From contig PKSZ01000188.1 in NCBI GenBank assembly GCA_002869425.1, positions 1-12,108 on the forward strand: a stretch of DNA of 12,108 nt, read 5' to 3'. The stretch comes from Marinilabiliales bacterium. Lineage in GTDB: Bacteria; Bacteroidota; Bacteroidia; Bacteroidales; BM523. The notes under the pieces were generated by a model. It was not told the origin of the DNA. It ran no database searches and was given only the letters and a program-made list of their open reading frames with translations. Made by a program: the position numbers and the translations under genes. Position 1 is the stretch's first letter. Every line of letters starts with the position of its first letter. Positions 6,778-12,108 of this stretch are shown piece by piece.

Positions 6778-7494
6778 ATGACCAGATTAAGTGTAAATAT
6801 TAACAAAATTGCCACAATACGAAATGCACGTGGCGGAAATACTCCGGACGTAATACAAGCAGCGGTAAAATGTGAATCTTTTGGAGCTCAAGGAATAACG
6901 GTACACCCAAGGCCCGATGAAAGACACATTCGGTATGATGATGTTGTAGAATTAAAAAAAGTAGTAAAGACAGAGTTCAATATTGAAGGGTATCCTTCTA
7001 AATCGTTTATAGATCTAGTATTAAAAAACAAGCCAGACCAAGTAACACTGGTACCTGATCCACCGCATGTTTTAACATCAAATGCGGGCTGGGATACCGT
7101 ACAACATAAAACATTACTAAAAGAAGTAATTGCTGAATTTAAAAAAGAAGGCATCCGGGTTTCTATTTTTGTGGATACACAAGCGATAAATATTGAAAAT
7201 GCAGTTGATACAGGTACAGATCGAATTGAAATGTACACAGAACCTTATGCGGCAAATTATTTTACGAATAAAGAAAAAGCCGTTGCCCCATTTGTTGACG
7301 CTGCCAAAATTGCAAAATCTTTAGATTTGGGAATCAATGCAGGTCATGATTTAAACCTTGATAATTTAAATTTTCTTATAAAGAACATTCCCTGGATTGA
7401 TGAAGTTTCAATTGGTCATGCACTAATTTCGGATGCTTTGTATTTTGGATTGGAAAATACCATTCAAATGTATCTTCATAAATTAGCAAATTAA
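6778..7494 (+). CDS. pdxJ: Pyridoxine 5'-phosphate synthase
   Basis: PdxJ is the last enzyme of the DXP-dependent vitamin B6 pathway. It condenses 1-deoxyxylulose 5-phosphate with 3-amino-2-oxopropyl phosphate to give pyridoxine 5'-phosphate. The product is 238 residues, a normal length for this TIM-barrel enzyme. Start [19 protein letters not shown] is family-typical. HPRPDERHI carries His43, Arg45 and His50, NIEGYPS carries Glu70, [10 protein letters not shown] follows near 149-158, and GINAGHDLN carries His190. These line up with the active-site residues His45, Arg47, His52, Glu72 and His193 known for the E. coli enzyme. It is transcribed divergently from the CBS gene across 94 bp, and its stop is one base before the next ATG, so it is co-transcribed with the hydrolase. 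Confidence 0.97.
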   Translation: MTRLSVNINKIATIRNARGGNTPDVIQAAVKCESFGAQGITVHPRPDERHIRYDDVVELKKVVKTEFNIEGYPSKSFIDLVLKNKPDQVTLVPDPPHVLTSNAGWDTVQHKTLLKEVIAEFKKEGIRVSIFVDTQAINIENAVDTGTDRIEMYTEPYAANYFTNKEKAVAPFVDAAKIAKSLDLGINAGHDLNLDNLNFLIKNIPWIDEVSIGHALISDALYFGLENTIQMYLHKLAN

Positions 7495-7495
7495 C

Positions 7496-8284
7496 ATGGA
7501 ATTATTTTTCAGGGAATATGGTTCAGGTCATCCACTAATAATTCTCCATGGCCTGTATGGGTCATCAGATAATTGGCATAGCCTGGCAAAAAAGCTCTCT
7601 GGAAAATACCATGTCTATGTTCCTGATTTAAGGAATCATGGTAAATCACCTCACAGTGACACACATGATTATGACTCCATGTCGGAGGACATTTGGGAAC
7701 TAATTGACAATCTATCTATAGAAACTCCAATAATGATAGGCCACTCGATGGGAGGAAAAGTAGCCATGAATTTTTGTTACAATTATACTGGTTTAATTTC
7801 CAAGCTAGTTGTTGTTGACATCTCTCCTGTCGATTACAATAACGACTTAAAATTCATGCCAAACCTACTTATTCATCAAGGCATAACAAATGCATTACTC
7901 TCCGTAAATTTTCAACAGGCAAAAAGCATCAAGGATGTGGACAATCAATTGGAAAACAAAATCCCTGAAATAAGATTGCGCCAATTTCTTTTAAAAAATT
8001 TAAACTTCAAATCCCAACCCTTTTCCTGGAAACTAAATATTACTGCAATCAGGCAGAATCTGGAAAACATCACAGCAGGATTACAATTAAACCAAAAACC
8101 AAAGGAACTACCCGAGACATTATTTATAAGAGGCGGTTTGTCAACATACATCCGGAAAGATTCATTGGATAAAATAAGATTATACTTTCCTGATGCACAA
8201 ATTAGAACCATTGAGAATGCGGGTCACTGGCTCCACGCAGAACAGCCTGAAGCTTTACTTAATCTTTTAAAAAACTGGCTTTAA
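7496..8284 (+). CDS. Alpha/beta-fold hydrolase, YbfF-like esterase
   Basis: A 262-residue cytosolic alpha/beta hydrolase without signal peptide. The oxyanion region LHGLYGSSDNW lies at residues 18-28, and DLRNHGKSPHS follows at 44-54. The nucleophile elbow GHSMGG has Ser84. An Asp in VVVDISPVDY near residue 108 and His244 in NAGHWLHAEQPE complete a plausible catalytic triad. HG.GSSDNW, RNHG.S and VVDI.P are characteristic of the YbfF esterase group; the natural substrate is not known. It begins one base after the pdxJ stop, so translational coupling is likely. Its TAA is only 3 nt from the stop of rsmG on the other strand, leaving no room for a separate terminator between the genes. Confidence 0.9.
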   Translation: MELFFREYGSGHPLIILHGLYGSSDNWHSLAKKLSGKYHVYVPDLRNHGKSPHSDTHDYDSMSEDIWELIDNLSIETPIMIGHSMGGKVAMNFCYNYTGLISKLVVVDISPVDYNNDLKFMPNLLIHQGITNALLSVNFQQAKSIKDVDNQLENKIPEIRLRQFLLKNLNFKSQPFSWKLNITAIRQNLENITAGLQLNQKPKELPETLFIRGGLSTYIRKDSLDKIRLYFPDAQIRTIENAGHWLHAEQPEALLNLLKNWL

Positions 8285-8287
8285 CCC

Positions 8288-8914
8288 CTATACAAAGGGA
8301 AGAAATAATAAAGATTTTGTTTCAAAAAACTCTTCTTCAAACACATCTTTTATTGGAAAGACATTCATTTTATCATAGCCGGCAATTTCATCTGTAAAAT
8401 CACCTCCTTTTAAATAAATAATACCTTTTGTTTCACTTTGAATATTCTTACCTGTCTTTTTGAAACAGTTTTTTACCAAATTGAAAAAAGCAGGAAAAGA
8501 AGTTACTGCACGACTAACCACATAATCGAATTCAGGATTTAATTTTTCTGAACGCGAAACTTGCGAACTAACGTTCTCCAAATGCAATGCTTCAGCAACA
8601 GACTCTGCAACCAGAATCTTCTTTCGTATGGAGTCCACAAGATGAAAATTTACATCCGGGAAAAAAACAGCAAGAGGAATCCCGGGAAACCCACCACCTG
8701 TACCAACATCAACAACATCTGAGCCAGGTGGAATAGGGAATATTTTAGCAATAGATAATGAATGCAAAACATGCTTCAGATATAAAGCTTCAATATCTTT
8801 TCTGGATATTACATTGATTTTACTATTCCATTCCAAATACAAACTATACATTTTATGAAATGCATCTATTTGCTTTGCGTTCAAATCCGGAAAATACTTC
8901 AATATAAGCTCCAT
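8288..8914 (-). CDS. rsmG: 16S rRNA (guanine527-N7)-methyltransferase
   Basis: RsmG transfers a methyl group from S-adenosylmethionine to N7 of G527 in 16S rRNA. At 208 residues it is full length. The N-terminal KMYSLYLEWNSKINVISRKD (21-40) and KHVLHSL (47-53) are family-typical. The SAM-binding glycine loop VVDVGTGGGFPGIP is at 67-80, the acidic strand-2 end HLVDSIRKK follows near 91-99, and VSRAVTSF is the later catalytic-region motif. It starts 2 nt after the sigma-factor stop and so belongs to the glycosyltransferase-sigma-rsmG operon. It ends 3 nt from the convergent hydrolase gene. Nothing looks defective. Confidence 0.96.
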   Translation of the reverse strand: MELILKYFPDLNAKQIDAFHKMYSLYLEWNSKINVISRKDIEALYLKHVLHSLSIAKIFPIPPGSDVVDVGTGGGFPGIPLAVFFPDVNFHLVDSIRKKILVAESVAEALHLENVSSQVSRSEKLNPEFDYVVSRAVTSFPAFFNLVKNCFKKTGKNIQSETKGIIYLKGGDFTDEIAGYDKMNVFPIKDVFEEEFFETKSLLFLPFV

Positions 8915-8916
8915 GC

Positions 8917-9519
8917 TTATATCTTTTCGGTTGAGTTTTTTAATGTATTATAAAGGAGATCTCGTGCCCTAAACAACTGAGCCTTAACCGTTCCGATTGG
9001 CAATTCAAGTTCTTCTGCGATTTCCTCATAAGAATATTCTTTGAAATATCGCAACTCAATAAGCTTCCTGTACCTTGGTTTTAATTTTGCCACAACAGTC
9101 TGCATTAACTTTGCTTTCTGCTTTTTTATCATATTTTCTTCCGGATCTAAGGTACTAGCCTGTAGATTTCCTGAAGAAGAAAAATCAGAATCTTCATTAC
9201 TATTATCAAGAGATACAAGATTGCCCTTTTTCTTTCTTAAATAGTCAATACAATTATTAGACGCAATTTTAAACAACCAGGTGCTAAAAGCAAAATTCGG
9301 TGAATACTGATGAAGTTTTTTAAATGCCTTTCCAAATGCTTAAATTGTTAAATCTTCGGCATCACTTTTATTGTTCACCATTTTTAACAACATGAAATAG
9401 ATCGCATCACGATACCGTCCAAGCAACTCCGCGAAAGCCTGCTGTTCCCCACCCAATGCACTCTGCACCAAAACATAATCCTGTTTGGCCTTCTCTGATA
9501 AATGATCATTTATCTCCAT
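8917..9519 (-). pseudogene. ECF-type RNA polymerase sigma factor interrupted by an in-frame TAA
   Basis: Reading from the ATG at 9519 through one in-frame TAA gives 200 codons of a sigma-70 family (ECF-like) factor. Region 2 spans about residues 21-95 (FAELLGRYRDAIYFMLLKMV, SDAEDLTI, then AFGKAFKKLHQYSPNFAFST and WLFKIASNNCIDYLRKK). Region 4 spans about residues 139-192 (LKPRYRKLIELRYF, YSYEEIAEELELPIGTVKAQ, LFRARDLLYN). The stop is codon 60 (bases 9342-9340), where relatives carry Glu or Gln in the DLTIxAFGKAF motif, so one base change explains it. No frameshift is needed on either side. The only downstream restart before region 4 is a TTG at 9276, which would lose most of region 2. The start overlaps the glycosyltransferase stop by 10 nt and the end is 2 nt from rsmG. 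If the stop is real the factor is inactive; a sequence error is equally possible. Confidence 0.85.
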
Positions 9520-10652
9520 CTATATCTTTTTGACATTATATAGTTCTTGACTGACAATCCCACAATTATTATAGGAATCAACAGCTCAAAGACGAGCGAA
9601 TATAATAATAAATCTCTTTCATTCAAACGATTCATTATTAATTTAATGGTAATTATCATTAGTAGTAACCTGAATGCCAGAGCACCCAAAACCCCAACAA
9701 AAAAATACGCATCTAGCAAAGCAACAGGCAAGGAAAAATACAACAAATACCGTGACAAAACTTCCAATACCAATAAAATCTTATGACCGAATCGGTATCT
9801 GCTTCCTGTTGTCAAATGCCTTGTTTTCTGCCTTTTCCAATCCGTCCAGGAATTAGCCTGAACTGTTCTTGTATGACTTTCTAATGAAATCTCGATCTTT
9901 GTATTATTGGGTGTAGACACTTCGTTCACAAACAAATCATCATCGCCAGAAGCAAGCCTGTAATGTTTGGCAAAACCTTTATTTTTTAAAAACAATGATT
10001 TTCGATAGGCAAGATTTCGCCCCACTCCCATGTATGGAATCCCTGCTTTTGCAAAAGATAAATATTGTATTGCAATAAATAGAGCATCATACCGTATGAG
10101 TTTGTCCAGTAATCCTTTCCTTTTAATAAATCCACCATAACCCAAAACAAGATCCGTACTATTGTTAAAATTCCTAACCATATGTTCAATCCAATGTTCA
10201 GATTCAACTTTACAATCTGCATCTGTCATCAATAAGAGTTCGTTTTTTGCAGCCTTTATTCCCACTGTCTGCGCTAGCTTTTTTCCCTGTAATAAAATGG
10301 GCTCCTTTTTAATATTGCTAACTTTCAGGTTTGGATATAAAGATTTAAAATTGTTTAAAACATTTTCAGTATTGTCTGTAGAATTATCATTTACTACAAT
10401 CACTTCAAAATCCGGATAATTCTGTTTCAATATATTTTCCAAAAAAGACTGTAAGTTTTCTGCTTCATTTTTAGCACATATTATTACAGATACCGGAATA
10501 GGATGAGACACTACATCCTTGCCTGTCTTATGAAACACAATCCTAATAAAAAAAAACAAGTAATAAAAAAGCTGGACAAAAATGGAAAAACCGAAAATCA
10601 GCAATGCTACAAATACTATTTGGTCTTTATACAATTGTAAATACTGTAACAT
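9510..10652 (-). CDS. Membrane-anchored family 2 glycosyltransferase
   Basis: A 380-residue GT-A fold glycosyltransferase. One N-terminal membrane segment lies at about residues 12-38 (IVFVALLIFGFSIFVQLFYY) and about three hydrophobic segments at 292-370. The catalytic domain between them faces the cytoplasm. It opens with PVSVIICAKNEAENL (53-67), then VIVVNDNSTDNT (84-95), the metal-binding TDADC (143-147), a second acidic motif GDDDL (236-240), and QKTRH (275-279) in the place of the Q/RxxRW motif of processive GT2 enzymes. The donor sugar and acceptor cannot be told from sequence. It is the first gene of an operon with the sigma factor and rsmG; the sigma start lies inside its last codons. 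An envelope polysaccharide or glycolipid role is inference. Confidence 0.88.
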   Translation of the reverse strand: MLQYLQLYKDQIVFVALLIFGFSIFVQLFYYLFFFIRIVFHKTGKDVVSHPIPVSVIICAKNEAENLQSFLENILKQNYPDFEVIVVNDNSTDNTENVLNNFKSLYPNLKVSNIKKEPILLQGKKLAQTVGIKAAKNELLLMTDADCKVESEHWIEHMVRNFNNSTDLVLGYGGFIKRKGLLDKLIRYDALFIAIQYLSFAKAGIPYMGVGRNLAYRKSLFLKNKGFAKHYRLASGDDDLFVNEVSTPNNTKIEISLESHTRTVQANSWTDWKRQKTRHLTTGSRYRFGHKILLVLEVLSRYLLYFSLPVALLDAYFFVGVLGALAFRLLLMIITIKLIMNRLNERDLLLYSLVFELLIPIIIVGLSVKNYIMSKRYRWR

Positions 10653-10683
10653 AAAACAGCTTTTGTAATGACAACAATTTTAT

Positions 10684-10714
10684 CAAAGTTTATTTTTAAA
10701 ACCAAGAGAACAAA
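10684..10714 (-). promoter_or_regulatory. Weak promoter candidate for the glycosyltransferase operon
   Basis: On the minus strand TTTG (10714-10711) is followed about 19 nt later by AAACTTTG (10691-10684), a near match to TAnnTTTG with one deviation. The -7 box ends 31 nt before the ATG at 10652, within the 182-bp divergent gap. Confidence 0.3.
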
Positions 10715-10786
10715 TTCTGATTACCAAATAGTTATAAACAATTCAAACATCTGAATAATTGGCAATTATCCAAAATCAATGAAAAA

Positions 10787-10816
10787 TTTGTTACACGTTC
10801 ATTTTGATTATCTTTG
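10787..10816 (+). promoter_or_regulatory. Bacteroidota-type promoter for tgt
   Basis: TTTG (10787-10790), an 18-nt spacer and TATCTTTG (10809-10816) match the TTTG / TAnnTTTG pattern well. The -7 box ends 18 nt before the tgt ATG. The rest of the 182-bp gap 10653-10834 is AT-rich with no RNA gene or clear hairpin that I can see. Confidence 0.6.
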
Positions 10817-10834
10817 ACATTCAATTGAATATTT

Positions 10835-11965
10835 ATGTTTTTTACCATACAGAATACAGATAATAAAAGCAATGCAAGGGCAGGGATAATAAATACTGAC
10901 CATGGCAATATTGAAACACCAATCTTTATGCCCGTGGGAACTGCAGGATCGGTAAAGGCAGTACACCAGAATGAACTAAAAAACGAAATAAAGGCTCAGA
11001 TAATCTTAGGTAATACGTATCATCTGTACCTGAGACCTGGAACAGAGATTCTAGGTAAAGCCGGTGGGTTACATAAGTTTATCAACTGGGATAAGCCCAT
11101 TCTCACAGATTCCGGAGGTTATCAGGTTTTCTCTCTTGCAGCAAATAGAAAACTGACAGAAGAAGGCGCATTATTCAGATCGCATATTGATGGATCAAAA
11201 CATCTTTTCACACCTGAAAGTGTAGTAGATATTGAACGAAAAATTGGTGCTGATATCATTATGGCATTGGATGAATGCACACCATATCCATGTGATTTTA
11301 ATTATGCTAAAAAATCTATGGAATTAACCCACCGCTGGTTAAAAAGAGGCATAGATCATTTCAACAATACAGAAAACTTGTACGAACACCGACAATTCTA
11401 CTTCCCTATTGTGCAGGGTAGCACTTTTCCCGATCTTAGAAAAATTTCAGCAAAAGAAATTAGTAGTCACAATGCAGAAGGAAATGCAATTGGAGGTCTT
11501 TCAGTAGGAGAACCTGCAGAAAAAATGTATGAAATGATTGAGATTGTAAATGAGATACTGCCACTAAAAAAGCCAAGATACCTTATGGGAGTTGGAACTC
11601 CTGCAAATATTCTGGAAGGGATTGAAAGAGGCATTGATATGTTTGACTGTGTAATGCCAACACGAAATGCAAGAAATGGTATGCTTTTCACATCAGAAGG
11701 AATCATCAACATTAAAAATGAAAAGTGGAAAAAAGATTTTTCTCCCATAGATATTTCTGCAAATACTTTTGCAGACACACAATATTCAAAGGCCTATTTA
11801 CGTCATTTAATCATTTCAAAGGAAATTTTGGGAGCACAAATCGCAAGTATTCATAACCTTGGATTCTACATTTGGCTGGTTGGAGAAGCAAGAAAACAAA
11901 TTGTTAATGGTAATTTTAAAAGCTGGAAATCTGAAATGGTTATCAAACTCGCACAACGATTATAA
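10835..11965 (+). CDS. tgt: tRNA-guanine(34) transglycosylase, zinc-cysteine-less form
   Basis: Tgt swaps guanine 34 of GUN-anticodon tRNAs for preQ1 in queuosine synthesis. At 376 residues it has the usual bacterial length and TIM-barrel order. TPIFMPVGTAGSVKAV lies at 28-43, ILGNTYHLYLRPG at 57-69, LTDSGGYQVFS at 90-100 (Asp92), QGSTFPDLR at 194-202, GGLSVGEP at 220-227 and FDCVMPTRNARNG at 270-282. Asp92 and Asp271 correspond to the two catalytic aspartates (Asp102 and Asp280 in the Zymomonas enzyme by family knowledge). The zinc site is unusual: the CxCxxC ligands expected after the catalytic half, around residues 302-316, are absent, although the later His340 (SIHN) remains. The only cysteines are at 148, 153 and 272. 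I believe this form is common in Bacteroidota, but that is recall. It is followed after 10 nt by a permease-like start, the usual neighbour. Confidence 0.95.
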   Translation: MFFTIQNTDNKSNARAGIINTDHGNIETPIFMPVGTAGSVKAVHQNELKNEIKAQIILGNTYHLYLRPGTEILGKAGGLHKFINWDKPILTDSGGYQVFSLAANRKLTEEGALFRSHIDGSKHLFTPESVVDIERKIGADIIMALDECTPYPCDFNYAKKSMELTHRWLKRGIDHFNNTENLYEHRQFYFPIVQGSTFPDLRKISAKEISSHNAEGNAIGGLSVGEPAEKMYEMIEIVNEILPLKKPRYLMGVGTPANILEGIERGIDMFDCVMPTRNARNGMLFTSEGIINIKNEKWKKDFSPIDISANTFADTQYSKAYLRHLIISKEILGAQIASIHNLGFYIWLVGEARKQIVNGNFKSWKSEMVIKLAQRL

Positions 11966-11975
11966 TTAAAACTCT

Positions 11976-12108
11976 TTGAAAAAACTTGATTTATACATAA
12001 TAAAGAAATTTCTGGGTACATTCTTTTTTGATCTGGGTAAGCCTTTTTCCGACTTGAATTCTTTAACCGAAGACGGACTGAAATATTCGGCGGGAGCCGG
12101 GCTGATTT
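11976..12108 (+). CDS. LptF/LptG-type permease start, with an atypical continuation; partial
   Basis: A reading frame opens with TTG at 11976, the only start codon after an in-frame TAA at 11967, and runs off the window. The first 17 residues or so after the start (KKLDLYIIKKFLGTFFF) match the N-terminus of the YjgP/YjgQ (LptF/LptG) permeases that span the inner membrane and extract lipopolysaccharide. tgt followed by this family is the expected Bacteroidota order. The expected transmembrane helix does not follow. The frame continues as DLGKPFSDLNSLTEDG and LKYSAGAGLI, which is polar and resembles an outer-membrane barrel C-terminus, in visibly more GC-rich DNA. The gene start is credible; the sequence from about 12030 on may belong to something else. 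Confidence 0.5.
   Translation, partial: MKKLDLYIIKKFLGTFFFDLGKPFSDLNSLTEDGLKYSAGAGLI

Noticed and set aside
6888..7238. 116-residue open frame antisense to pdxJ
   Set aside because: pdxJ is conserved along the whole stretch; the antisense frame has no recognisable motif and no promoter box.
8280..8300. Bidirectional terminator between the convergent hydrolase and rsmG genes
   Set aside because: Only 3 nt separate the stops, and the CCCT/AGGG pairing nearby gives a 4-bp stem, too weak to call.
8917..9276. Independent 119-residue protein starting at TTG 9276 with only sigma region 4 intact
   Set aside because: The upstream sequence continues the same sigma protein in the same frame up to an ATG at 9519, so this is the tail of an interrupted gene and not a stand-alone regulator.
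10653..10834. Small RNA or riboswitch upstream of tgt (for example preQ1-type)
   Set aside because: The promoter box leaves a leader of only about 11-18 nt before the ATG, too short for a riboswitch, and no preQ1-like stem is visible.
11467..11778. 103-residue open frame antisense to tgt
   Set aside because: It lies entirely within a well-conserved enzyme gene and shows no domain or start context.
1..12108. Global stop-codon reassignment as an explanation for the TAA in the sigma gene
   Set aside because: Many intact genes here, including uppS, pdxJ and tgt, end in TAA directly before the next gene, so TAA is a normal stop in this genome.

Overview
The window reads as chromosome of an AT-rich member of the Bacteroidota, probably Bacteroidales/Marinilabiliales-like; the rank below phylum is inference. 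The evidence is the gene content and order (CBS protein, nadK, a BamA-like barrel, small outer-membrane proteins, uppS and bamA, divergent from pdxJ; then tgt followed by an LptF/LptG-type start), the lack of clear Shine-Dalgarno sequences, and several upstream boxes matching the Bacteroidota promoter pattern (TTTG or TTG, about 19 nt, TAnnTTTG). Almost every base is coding. No tRNA, rRNA, CRISPR array, IS element or gene-free stretch above 300 bases was seen.

Left block (about 1-6683, all minus strand). Read in transcription order from 6683 downwards it encodes a CBS-domain protein, a single-POTRA BamA-like outer-membrane protein, NAD kinase, three tandem small beta-barrel proteins, undecaprenyl diphosphate synthase (UppS) and the N-terminal third of a BamA-type insertase that runs off the window at base 1. 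The spacing is tight and in places overlapping. The theme is the cell envelope: lipid carrier synthesis, outer-membrane protein insertion, and several outer-membrane proteins. Two of the three small barrel genes carry their own promoter-like sequences.

Middle block (6778-8284, plus strand). pdxJ (vitamin B6 synthesis) is followed after one base by an alpha/beta hydrolase of the YbfF type. The 94-bp gap at 6684-6777 holds divergent promoter candidates.

Right block. On the minus strand (8288-10652) a membrane-anchored family 2 glycosyltransferase, an ECF-type sigma factor and rsmG form a compact operon. The sigma gene has an in-frame TAA at codon 60, inside conserved region 2, so it is either a nonsense mutant or carries a sequence error. 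On the plus strand, tgt (10835-11965) has its own good promoter and is followed after 10 nt by the start of an LptF/LptG-like permease.

That last reading frame stops resembling a permease after about 17 residues. It turns into more GC-rich sequence that looks like the end of a beta-barrel, so the last 80 or so bases may be a chimeric join or contig-end error.

I do not see a new multi-gene system. The region is mostly conserved housekeeping. The points worth a second look are the broken sigma gene, the odd right edge, the Tgt without cysteine zinc ligands, and the barrel-protein cluster beside bamA.
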